Shown here: piece by piece, positions 55,090 to 64,000 of the stretch
How positions within the stretch are numbered: position 1 is the stretch's first letter
How the letters are laid out: the number at the start of each line of letters is the position of its first letter
Assembly: GCA_960531495.1 (NCBI GenBank)
Contig: OY482860.1
Location: 4,143,268 to 4,207,267 of the forward strand
Direction: 5' to 3'
Source: Zeus faber
Taxonomy: Eukaryota; Chordata; Actinopteri; Zeiformes; Zeidae
Length of the DNA: 64,000 nt
The notes under the pieces: generated by a model
Told to the model about the DNA's origin: nothing
Databases searched by the model: none
Seen by the model: only the letters and a program-made list of their open reading frames with translations
Position numbers and translations under genes: made by a program

Positions 55090-55450
55090 TGCTGGTGGCA
55101 CGGTGGCGCAGTGCATTGCACTGCTGCCTCACAGCAAGAAGGTCCAAGAATGTTCTCCCCGTGCTCACATGGGGTTTCCTCCACCTCACGTCAGTAAGGA
55201 CCCCCACCAAAAACATGCACCCATCATCGTCTGACTAACGATGGACACTTATCACCTGGTCCCCGGGCGCGTCCACGTATGCTGTCCACTGCTCCTGGCT
55301 GTGCCCCCGGAGGAAGGACAAGCCAGGATGGGTTAAATGCAGAGGATCCATTTCACCGGCCACCATCAAAGCATGTGCGTGCGTGTGTGTGTGTGCAAGC
55401 ATGTGTTGTGGTGTGGTGTGTTGCGTGACGAATAAAGACTGTTTCTTCTC
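55090..55450 (+). mobile_element. tRNA-headed SINE, copy 2
   Basis: GGCACGGTGGCGCAGTGCAT (A-box-like TGGCGCAGTG), CTGCCTCACAGCAAGAAGGT with loss of the B-box GGTTC, CACTGCTCCTGGCTGTGCCC and a GTG-rich tail ending GTGACGAATAAAGACTG. Confidence 0.88.
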
Positions 55451-55479
55451 CAGCCCCATCCGCTGCTCCTCCCTTTAGC

Positions 55480-55908
55480 CAATTTCAAACACCTGGGATC
55501 AATTACCTTCTTCACCCACACAATATTTATTCTCCAGCTCCTCAGTCACTCATGGCTAGACCGTCAACTAGCTTACCCAAGTTGTACTGCTACTGGCCAG
55601 TTCCCAGTTCCAAGCGCTTAGTTCCTAGTTTATGTCTCCTTGTTTCGTCTTCCCCGAACCTGTTTGTCTCCTCTCCTCGACCAAGCCTGTCTGTCCCTCT
55701 CCATCCAGCCCGGCTCACTTCTCTCCACCCGCATCCTGGATTCCGGACCCCTCCGGCCCGCTCGTCATCATCCCTGCCTTGTCCTGCTCTATCCCTACCC
55801 AACCGGATCCTTACGGTCATCTCCACGGCGTTGTCTAATAAACATCCTCTGTCTGCCTCCCCATCTCTGTGTCGTGCGTTTGGGTCCCTCGTAGCTCCGG
55901 TCATAACA
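55480..55908 (+). mobile_element. Gypsy-type LTR fragment
   Basis: CACCTGGGATCAATTACCTT near the start, C/T-rich middle, TTGTCTAATAAACATCCTCT, then GTGTCGTGCGTTTGGGTCCC and GGTCATAACA at the end. The composition and AATAAA-to-CA spacing match fish Gypsy-type LTRs. No internal region is attached. Confidence 0.5.
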
Positions 55909-56440
55909 CCTCCAAGTCAGTCGAAAACATATTCTGTGTTTGTGTCCTCAAACATGGAGTTGAGCAACCGGTCTGACTCATGTCTGTTTAATTTTAGTCC
56001 CAAAAGTTAAAAGTTGATGAAATGCCTTTAAGGGACATGCAGTGTTCAGTCCATTACAATGGAACTGTGTTGCTGGGAACTTCCACACGGTGTGATTTCC
56101 ACAGAGACACTGTCAGGCAGGACTCTGTGGACTACAGGTAGAAGATGCCATGTTCTAACTTTTAGGATAAAGAAATAACATGCAACAAGTGTATTGACTC
56201 TCAAAGTGGTCTCTGCCAAGTAGAGACAGTGCTCCCACGTTACCCACAATGAAATGTGTTAAAGCCACCGGCCCGTCACTACCCGATCCGTCCTGGAATT
56301 GTTTTTAAAAAACACAATCCAACAGACATTGCAGTTATTTTAAATTGCCATGTTCGATTTATATTTATTTAGTTAATTAGGTTGTTTCCCCCACATATTT
56401 ATTTCATTTAAAGAGATGATGTTTTGTTGAGTTTAGAGGA
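55908..56440 (+). repeat. Dispersed repeat Z, copy 2
   Basis: See 39810-40370; about 80 percent similar by eye with small gaps. Confidence 0.82.
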
Positions 56441-56884
56441 AAATATTTTAAAGGGAGTAGGTAAATTAAACATTTCTTATAGTTATGTCTTATTATAATG
56501 AATGTTCTGATTAGTTGGTTAGGTATTCATGTGCAATCTGTTCAATAAAGCATGTTTGAAATAATTTATTCCATTTTTTTAATTCAGTGTGCATAGGCTA
56601 TTCAATGTATGGGGTCTATGTTAGCAGTTTACCTATTAAAGCATAAAGACAAAGGAACGGTATAGCTAATATGCACACATCAATATTTGTTTATTTATTG
56701 CAAGTCATATTGTCAACACCATCTTTAATGTCTAAAACCGTTGTTTTGTGAATTTTTTTATTTTTAGTATTGTTTCAGGCACCATTTAGGCACCGGTACC
56801 ATTTAAAGGGTTTATAACGGTATCGGAAGAAAAAAAACAAAAACATATCCAACCCTAGTCGTGACAGGCAGACTCTAGGAGCCG

Positions 56885-57170
56885 ATGACACGTTCCATGG
56901 GGCTTGGAAAATTGTAACTCATGTGAGCAGTAATTCTGTCTCCATACTCGAAAAACTAATTAGTCGGAGAGTCCTTACCACGTCAGTCAATGCTGTGTTC
57001 AATGGAAACTCAGAAAATTGAAACTCGTTTTACTAGTAATTCTGATACAAAGACAAGCGACAGCACAAACTGATGCTACGCTCCATAGGAACTCAAAAAA
57101 TTGCTATAAGTGTCTATACAAAGTGATAATGTGTTTCATGAGAACTTGGAAAACTGTAATTTGTATCCAA
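56885..57170 (+). repeat. Degenerate minisatellite, TTCCATGGAACTCGGAAAATTG type
   Basis: Four units: GTTCCATGGGGCTTGGAAAA (56890), GTTCAATGGAAACTCAGAAA (56997), CTCCATAGGAACTCAAAAAA (57080), TTTCATGAGAACTTGGAAAA (57134), each followed by (A)TTG(T/A)AA(C/T)T-like sequence. Confidence 0.6.
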
Positions 57171-57189
57171 CATGACTAACCTGGACCCT

Positions 57190-57216
57190 GTGTATTGCTG
57201 CCTGCAGCTATATTTG

Positions 57217-57262
<46 letters not shown>
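57190..57262 (+). repeat. Repeat X head followed by (ATT)n
   Basis: ATTGCTGCCTGCAGCTATAT then about 15 ATT units. It ends 50 bases from the exon donor at 57312. Confidence 0.85.
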
Positions 57263-57311
57263 GAAATGTAATGTAATGTAATTATGATGATGATTATGAT
57301 GAGGTTCTCAC

Positions 57312-57428
57312 CGCTGGGTCCTGGTCCTCGGCCAACACAGTGGTGATGATCGTTCCTTTCTCTGCATTCGGAGCCACCAGACCCTTGTACAGCGCTTGGC
57401 TGAAGACCGGAGAGAAATCATTCATATC
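57312..57428 (-). CDS. pcdh15: pcdh15 exon, EC8-EC9 linker and EC9 start
   Basis: This 117-base exon has 39 codons, phase 0-0. The acceptor is ATTTTTAG and the donor GTGAGA. It opens with DMNDFSPVF, the DXND calcium linker that closes EC8, then [18 protein letters not shown], the first strands of EC9, and ends AEDQDPA. In most cadherin repeats the last motif is DXD with A/D spacing; here it reads EDQD. The match to human PCDH15 (DMNDYPPVF, YKGMVAP, AEDADP) is close over the whole exon. An ATT microsatellite (57217-57262) begins about 50 bases past the donor. Confidence 0.93.
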
Positions 57429-57596
57429 CTAAAAATTAAAAGTAAATGAGTCACATGATGCCACTGTCAGTGAAATCCTTAATAAGAACAAGAAACATCA
57501 GCACAGCCACTGTTTTTATTTTACAACAGAATAATGTAATACTATTGAAATAACATAAAATGTTCAATGTTATTCACTCATTTATTTAGATATCCA

Positions 57597-57636
57597 CCTG
57601 TCAGTGGTTTTAATGTTGTGGCTGATCGGTATATAT
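57597..57636 (-). mobile_element. Solo Tc1 end (family C)
   Basis: CACCTGTCAGTGGTTTTAAT and GTTGTGGCTGATCGGTATA, the terminal sequence of family C, without the rest of the element. Confidence 0.85.
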
Positions 57637-57639
57637 ATA

Positions 57640-59168
57640 TATATGCATATGCAGTATATATAAAAATGTAGGTCTGCATATTGTTCTTATTTCACCATAG
57701 TTTCACTTTGATGCTACAGCCCAAATATTCCCCAAAAATGGATAACGCTTGGCATTGTAAGGGTCAAATAAAATACGGCGCTACTTTTTATTATCTCCCA
57801 TTTCCAGCTGATGCCATGTGCATATTTATTGGGTAATAATATTATGATAGCGGCGGCTTCTTTTGATTTTAATTAACAACGACATCTAGTTATTTAGGGC
57901 CAGCTTCACCATTTTGTTGATTTTCCATTCATTTTTCAAGAGTATTAGAAAATTGCCTCCTGCTTTAAAAATTTGTATTAATTCCTTCTCTTCACCTTTG
58001 TCCCAAAACACCAACTATGTGGTAGAGGCAATGGATTTTAAATCTCTGAACACATGGATAAGGCAAAGTAAACAGTAATAAATTATGCATTGAGTCATTT
58101 ATTTATATTTGATTTTTCTCGTTTTTACCTGTTTCATCAAAATTCTCTCAGAATCAGTGGCCTATAGACATAACGTTTCCATTGTTACCACAATGCCACT
58201 CTGATCATTATAGGTACTTTATATTGTTTTGGTCTGATAATTTGGCAGCTTATGAGCCCAGAAGCTACCGTTTAACTAAGTGTTGAAAAAAACCATTACA
58301 CAAAATAAAATGACTTAAGTTTATAGTTAATAGCTGTCATAAATCTCAACTTTTATTCATAATGTGAATAAAGGTTTTTGTCATTCTTTACAGTATAAAA
58401 GACCAAAGAACCGCCTTCAATCAGAGCCTTGCCCTTATAATTACCAAGCAGAATACACAATGAAAATGAAGCTTTTTCCAACTTTGCTTTTAAATGCCAA
58501 GAATAAAGCTTATAGAAATAACTTAATATCCAAAACCGGAACTGTTCTTTGTCTTTTCGATGATTTTCTGCATTTGTTTAAGCAACAAACAACAATTGCT
58601 TTCACTGAGCTTTGTAGCTGGATTGTAGCTGTTAGTGTCACATGGATCTAAACAAAGGGTATTTGGCATTTTCCCTCTGGAAATCTATGGCTCTTTCCTT
58701 GAATAACAAAGATTTTATTTATTTTGTTTGTTCTCATTGTGATCACAATCCCATTTACAAAAGAGACCTGTGAACAAATGACTTGGATAGCATCAATCAA
58801 TCAAACAATACAATTTAGGTCTTTCAGGTCTTCTCAGCAGGTAAAAACTTCAATTTCACGTTTTTTTTAATTCCAGCAGAAAGGTCAGTTAGTCAGTTAG
58901 ATCAGTTAGAACTGGGCTTCAAGATCTTAGGTAGATTTAATATTAAGGCCTTATATATGAGAACATAGTGCACAAATTCACATGGGGACAGTCATTGAAC
59001 GGGACGGGTGTAACAGTCCTCTCAATATTTCAGCAATGAAAAAATACATTTCAATTAAATCAAACAAAACCCACAACCACAGTCAGGTTTGATCTCTGGA
59101 CCTTATTTTCAGGTGCAATTCACTCAATTGTCAACAATAATGATGCTTCCCTCACCTAGTTCCAACTA
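57640..59168. other. Intron, mostly featureless
   Basis: AT-rich intron. A 95-codon frame at 58364-58651 (MNKGFCHSLQYKRPKNRLQ and so on) shows no recognisable domain; I do not call it a gene. The sequence around it could be a conserved non-coding element. Confidence 0.35.
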
Positions 59169-59591
59169 CAGGGGTACCTCGACTTACGACTGCATCTACT
59201 TACGACTAATCCAAGATACGAGATACGCGTGGAAATTTGCAGTTGGCGCGTCGGCGGCCAGTCAGCAGTCAGTCAGCAGTCAGTCAGCAGTCAGTCAGCA
59301 GTCAGTCAGCGGGCGACCTACATCGTGTGTGCATGTAGTTTGTGGCTTATCCATATCTTCTTCATATTTACTGTGTTTGTGCTGTGTATTTTGTTTATTT
59401 TCACCCTTCATGATGAGTCCTAAGAAGAAGGATGATGGGAAAAAGGGCAATGATTCCCATTGAAACAAAGAAGGAAATCATAGAAAAATATGAGCGTGGT
59501 GTATATGGGAAAAATTGCTTCGACATACGACTGTTTTAACATACGACCGTTCTTATAGAACCAATTACAGTCGTAAGTCGGGGTACCACTA
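59169..59591 (+). mobile_element. Tigger-type MITE, copy 3, longest
   Basis: CAGGGGTACCTCGACTTACG to CGTAAGTCGGGGTACCACTA, TA-flanked. It has five tandem CAGTCAG-type units (59259-59305). Unlike copies 1 and 2 it keeps coding sequence at 59412-59510: MSPKKKDDGKKGNDSH, then, in the next frame, IPIETKKEIIEKYERGV, the N-terminal helix-turn-helix start of a Tigger transposase. It shows the parent family of these MITEs. Confidence 0.9.
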
Positions 59592-59924
59592 TACTAACAT
59601 TTCGTCACTCTGATAATTGATTTCTCAAATTAAATCTCCACCTGTGTTTTAGTTATTATTCCATTCCAAGTTTTTAAAGGTTTTCCCCACTGTCTGCCTT
59701 TCTATTTAATGGATTATTAACAGTTCTCTGACCTTTCCAAACTGTTTCAAACATGCAATTATTCAACCGCTGAAAAATAACAAATTGGGATCCTCCATCA
59801 CTCAATAATTGCAGATCAATTTCTAAATGATCCTTTTTATCCTAAGGTACTGGAGAAAGTAATTTCAACCCAATTAATCGCTTTTATGAACAATAACAAT
59901 ATTTTTAACTTTTTTTTTTGTCAG

Positions 59925-61195
59925 GTTTTAGGGCTCGCCACAGCACAGAGATAGCCCTTGTGAAGGTCTCTCAGAGCCAACTGTTAACAGAAGATAGAGA
60001 TGACTGCTCTGTCCTCGTGCTTTTAGATTAGAGGGCCACGTTCAACACAATTGATGTTGCTGTCCTCCTGCACTGTCTGGAAACATGGGTTGGTCTTAAG
60101 GAAACTGCTCTACAACTCTGACGTTCATATGTCATGGACATGTCATGTCCAACAGAATATTTTCCATTGTGATAGCAAATGCCAGGTCTTCTGTTACTGA
60201 TTTAAATTGTAGTTGTGGTGTGGGGGTGGTGTGGTTTAAGCAGCCTTGGGCCCGGGACTAGGGTGGCTGTACGCCTGTTGCTTGTTAGACCAATCAACAA
60301 GCAACAGGTAAAACCCTTATCCCCGCAGCCACAGAGGAGGAGCGCTTGTCATGACATGTTTTCCATCTGCTCTGGTATTGGTACTTTGTACATTGTTACT
60401 TGTCAAGATCCTTGCCTGTGTCGGAGGGCCCTGGAAGCGCCACTCGGGTGGTGTGTGGCATGCAGACAGGTATTAATGCTTTTATTTTCTCCTGCCTGGA
60501 CTACTGACATGCACTTTATGCTGGTATCAGACAGTCAGAGCTCCCTTCACTGACTCTATCTAGTGCAGAACGTTGCTGCCAAAATTTGAATAGGCACCAA
60601 GAAATACTTTGCCCCTGTCCTAGCCAACTTACACTGGCTGCCAGTTTTATTACGCATTGATTTTAAAATTGTATTGATTACTTTTAACGCTTGAAATGGC
60701 TCCAAATGATATAAAGGATTTATTGACTCCCTATGTGGCCGGGCTTTCTCAGTCGATGTAGGTAGCTCTGCTTGTTATTGCCGTGCCTGGTGACCGGGCC
60801 TTTGCTGTCAGAGCCCCCAGACTGAGAAACAGACTGCCTTTTGACATCCAACAGGCTACACTTTTAGCGTCTTTTAAATCCCTTCTTAAAACTTTCTTAA
60901 ATAGGAAATGGTTTTTGAATTCTAAAATATAAGTTACTGGGTTTTATCATTTGACTCCAGCCATTTTTTAAACTTTATTTTATATTATATATTTATTTAT
61001 ATATTATTATTTATATTTTATTTATGTTTTATGATCCCTGTGTTGTTTTTATTTGTTAAATTTTTACCTGCTATTGCTCTTTTATCTGTATTGTTTTTAT
61101 CTGTGCTGTTATTATCTGTATTTTTTTCCATGAAGCAACCTTGTTGAGAAAAGTTCTATGTAAATAAAGTTAATTATTGTTATTTTATTATTATA
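59925..61195 (+). mobile_element. L2/CR1-like LINE, decayed
   Basis: RT remnants: GFRARHSTEIALVKV-like start, then DDCSVLVLLD, ATFNTIDVAVLLHCLETW and VGLKETALQL. After an internal deletion that removed YADD come FSPAWTTD, LYLVQNVAAKI, PVLANLHWLPVLLRIDFKIV and RAWPGLCCQSPQTEKQTAF. The 3' end is TGTAAATAAAGTTAATTATT followed by a TTATTATTAT tail. Confidence 0.85.
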
Positions 61196-62260
61196 CTGTA
61201 ATACGTACTATGTTTGCAGAAAAAATGTGACACAAAGTTACCACCAGATTCAAGACATTATTCAGTCTGTGGATCATTCCAAATTGACAATGCCACGCCC
61301 GACGCCGCCATATAAGAAAGTTCCTACGGCAGGCTCAGAGAAGTGCAGGAGATGACTCATAGACTGTAGGACTCCGAAAATGTGAACCATTGCCACTTAA
61401 GATTACAGAAAGCAACCTTGCAACAAGACTGCAATAGAAATGACTGTTTCCGAAGTCGATTTCTGCTAACTATCTATCATAACATAACATTTTCCCCTGA
61501 AAATGTCAAACTCACTCCTCGTACACAAACAAACACACTAAAAAATAAGTGTTTTTCAAGCACAAGTAAAAGAGAAAAGATTGGAACATTCATTTGTTGA
61601 CCGGTACGAGCCGCAGGACGCCCCATCCATCACCGGGAGGCAAGCGCCAAGCAGCACAGAAACCCAGTAAAGAAAAACAAAGAAAGAGAAATCAAACGCT
61701 GGCGTCTTCAAAGAAGCCTCTGAAGGTGGAGAATGTGCTCCATCCCAGGATGGAAGCTAGTGTGACGCCATTAAGCTCCGTCTAATTCCTGTCGGCCATT
61801 TGGAAGCGGGTTTGATACCAGCAGCAGGAGCACGGTGTTACATCTCGTCCTTTTCAGAGGACAAAGCCCCGACAAGAAAGTAAAATAACCCACTCTACTG
61901 AGCTGTGGGTGTTTCAAACATCTGAGATGACGTGGAGTGCGTCACCAAATAACATGCAGACGATGTCACGTTTTCAGATTCCCATACGAAACAAAAATCT
62001 TGAGTTTCTGCCGATTCCGATACTCATCCGATATTTTTCCACTAATTCTTGACCCTCCTTACTCTCGTAACTTTATTCTAAGCAGCTGAATAAATGTGTC
62101 ACATTCCTTCATGTGATGCTTCTGCAAGTGCTTCATCCAGTTACATTAAAGATTCCAGTTTGTTTGTTAGTGCCGCCCCTCGATACGCTAGCTTTACAAA
62201 TTATTCCCACTCCACTGTTTTTTGCTTTGCTCCACCCTTAAAGGCTTAAATCAAATTCTT
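61196..62260. other. Intron, nothing recognised
   Basis: A 63-codon frame at 61594-61785 is Lys/Ser-rich and has no support as a gene. No repeat recognised. Confidence 0.35.
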
Positions 62261-62261
62261 A

Positions 62262-62600
62262 GAACAGAAGAAGAACAATCTTTGATCGTCACACGGCACA
62301 CCACACTACAACACATGCACGCACACACACACACACATGTACACGCTTTGGACGGTGGCTGGTGAAATGAGGCCTCTGCTTTTAACCCATCCTGGCTTGT
62401 CCTTCCTCCGGGGGCACAGCCAGGAGCAGTGGGCAGCATTCATGGACGTGCCCGGGGACTTGGTGATGAGTGTCCATCGCTGGTCAGACGATGATGTTGT
62501 GCATGTTCTTAGTGGCGGTCCTTACTGACGTTAGGTGGAGGAAACCCCATGTGAGCACGGGGAGAACATGCAAACTCCACACAGAAAGGGGATTGAGGTG
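62262..62600 (-). mobile_element. tRNA-headed SINE, copy 3, head lost
   Basis: Minus strand: GTGTGGAGTTTGCATGTTCT, CACATGGGGTTTCCTCCACC, AGTAAGGACCGCCACTAAGA, CACTGCTCCTGGCTGTGCCC and GTGACGATCAAAGATTGTTC. Its intact core is the reference for the rearranged copy 1. Confidence 0.88.
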
Positions 62601-62848
62601 GGTTTGATATCTAACTTAACTTTCTTAACTTTTTATATCCCAGGTGTTATTCCTGGAATGCTGCTTAATGTTTTTTTTATTTTTCTCAAGGGCCTGTTTT
62701 CCACCGGCCATTATCAGCGTGAATTTGGAGGTTGAATGTTAGATGACAAATGCTATATTTTGGTTAAATAAATGTATAATCCTTGATTCAATACATTATC
62801 CTTTTGTTTATGTTTAAACAAAAATGTCAGCAGTTATGACTCGAGGCA

Positions 62849-62875
62849 CAAAAAAAAAAAAAAAAAAAAATAAAA

Positions 62876-62938
<63 letters not shown>

Positions 62939-62995
62939 TATATACTGTATATACACACATACACACACACACACACACTCACACACACATACAAT
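62849..62995 (+). repeat. Poly-A, (TA)n and (CA)n compound tract
   Basis: A-run 62849-62878, (TA)n 62879-62935, (CA)n about 62953-62995. It starts about 70 bases beyond the exon donor at 63068. Confidence 0.95.
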
Positions 62996-63067
62996 CATCA
63001 CGGTGTGTACTTGGGGGGGACACATGAGGGCCCTTAACAAAATGGCCGAGGGACTTGTAACTCTTAC

Positions 63068-63298
63068 CGTGATGCGGATCGTGACGGTAGCCTGGCCCGG
63101 AGGCATGACGCCGCCCTGGTCAGAGGCCTCCACCTGGAAAGTGTAGGACGCCCCCATGCCCATGGCTGCCAGGTCCTCAAAGTCCAGGGTCTGCAGCAGG
63201 GCCACCTCCCCCGTCACAGGGTGCACGGAGAACAGCTGCCGGGTCGACTCGGACCTGATCCGGTACGTGACGTTGGAGAACAGGTCTGCGTCTACCGC
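63068..63298 (-). CDS. pcdh15: pcdh15 exon, late EC8
   Basis: This 231-base exon has 77 codons and is phase 0 at both ends. It starts AVDAD and ends ATVTIRIT before a GTAAGA donor. It encodes most of cadherin repeat EC8: a calcium-binding VDAD, a Greek-key strand with TYRIRS, a TLDFED motif in the LDRE position, and ASDQGG near the end. The next exon supplies the DXND linker. An N-V-T glycosylation sequon lies near the start. The human protein has KAVDPD and ATVTVIVKD at the matching places (from memory of the family). The acceptor is CCTCCTCCAAG, an AAG acceptor, which is less common than CAG or TAG, although the pyrimidine tract is strong. Confidence 0.92.
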
Positions 63299-63437
63299 CT
63301 TGGAGGAGGAGAAGAATAACAAGATGTTACTGAGGCGACCCGTGTGTGTGAGGGATGTAGAGGTTAACAGAAGGAAAGATGCTGACACCAGGGAAGCACA
63401 GAAATATATCTACCAGAAATCTCTCTCTTTCTATACA

Positions 63438-63462
63438 TGTCTGTCTGTCTGTCTGTCTGTCT
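63438..63462 (+). repeat. (TGTC)n short tandem repeat
   Basis: Six TGTC units. Confidence 0.9.
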
Positions 63463-63464
63463 AT

Positions 63465-63935
63465 ATTTAATGCAAAATATAATATATATAATGCAAATTA
63501 TAATATAGGCCTCCAATTTCTGAATTGATTTAAAAAAATAATAATATTGATACATTGTTTGGAAATTATGCCACCCTTTTGGGCTTAAATCAAATGCCAC
63601 ATTAGTAACAAATTAATTGAAACATTTGTGAAAGTGTAATATTTTTGCAAATTCTAAAATCTAAAATGTCAATATACAGTACAATATTAGTACTACCGTG
63701 AGCCCTCTCATCAATATGGATATTGGATTAAATCGATATGGGCTTGAATGGTGATATCCTGCCCGACACAGATGGTGTACATTGATAGATTTGTTTTAGA
63801 TACAGAATTTAAATATAGGAAACTTTTTCAATGGTTTGGACTCAAAGCAGACATTAGTCTTGTGTCTTGTCTATATTCTGTGCACAGTATGTGAAGAAAG
63901 CAGCATCTGTGGTTGGAGGTTATTAGAGACATTTC
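63465..63935. other. Intron, nothing recognised
   Basis: AT-rich intron upstream (in transcription) of the exon at 63068-63298. Confidence 0.4.
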
Positions 63936-63936
63936 T

Positions 63937-63938
<2 letters not shown>

Positions 63939-64000
<62 letters not shown>
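63939..64000 (+). repeat. (CA)n microsatellite, cut by window end
   Basis: At least 31 CA units running to the end of the window. Confidence 0.98.

Larger units (their letters stand above)
54873..56857 (+). mobile_element. hAT-like element with 8-bp TSD and nested inserts
   Basis: The left end TACGGTTGGGCACCGAAAAC and right end AAACATATCCAACCCTA are imperfect inverted repeats (T-GGTTGG core). They are flanked by GTCGTAAC (54865-54872) and GTCGTGAC (56858-56865), an 8-bp duplication with one change, the hAT hallmark. CCGGTGCC (54891) and GGCACCGGTACC (56790) are sub-terminal. No transposase is visible. A SINE (55090-55450), an LTR-like piece (55480-55908) and repeat Z (55908-56440) fill the interior. 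Confidence 0.82.

Noticed and set aside
55590..55904. Minus-strand 104-codon frame
   Set aside because: Antisense of an LTR-like C/T-rich fragment; low-complexity charge pattern.
58364..58651. 95-codon plus-strand frame
   Set aside because: AT-rich, no domain and no support from context.
61594..61785. 63-codon Lys/Ser-rich frame
   Set aside because: No start context or homology; likely chance.

Overview
The window is vertebrate, and almost certainly teleost, genomic DNA. It has long introns, many CA/TA/GATA microsatellites, and a transposon set typical of ray-finned fish: several Tc1-like families, Tigger/pogo, hAT, piggyBac-like MITEs, Rex3/RTE, L2/CR1-like and L1-like LINEs, and a tRNA-headed SINE. 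I cannot name the species.

Only one host gene is supported. Seven exons on the minus strand (63298->63068, 57428->57312, 51734->51594, 49804->49692, 14920->14811, 13959->13819, 4568->4441) join in phase into 981 coding bases (327 codons). They encode the end of cadherin repeat EC8, all of EC9 and EC10, and the start of EC11 of protocadherin-15 (pcdh15; a or b paralog unresolved). This protein is the lower part of the hair-cell tip link. Earlier exons lie beyond the right end of the window and later exons beyond the left end. The EC9-EC10 junction lacks the DXNDN calcium motif, as in known PCDH15 proteins.

Layout from left to right. 1-4440: intron with a CA microsatellite, a 1.14-kb TIR transposon with an acidic leader ORF, an L2-like LINE and a Tigger MITE. 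4441-4568: exon. 4569-13818: 9.25-kb intron with several MITEs and a 3.07-kb LINE that split a 0.8-kb polypyrimidine tract. 13819-14920: two exons. 14921-49691: a 34.8-kb intron filled with nested transposons. These include a Tc1 holding a LINE tail that holds a Tigger element, a Rex3-like LINE with a 14-bp target duplication, an L1-like LINE between two halves of a Rex1-like LINE, an RTE LINE, four Tc1 families and an LTR-like module. 49692-63298: four exons separated by polypurine tracts, a hAT with nested SINE and LTR, a third Tigger MITE and an L2 LINE.

No cellular gene other than pcdh15 is supported. The remaining open frames are transposon proteins, nearly all broken, or microsatellite and low-complexity artefacts. 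The most unusual signals are several short-loop, perfect or near-perfect fold-back repeats inside transposon copies (19060-19174, 27996-28067, 28921-28959, 48517-48550), which look like replication template switches; a splice acceptor whose pyrimidine tract is a TG microsatellite; and well-resolved nested insertions with target-site duplications.
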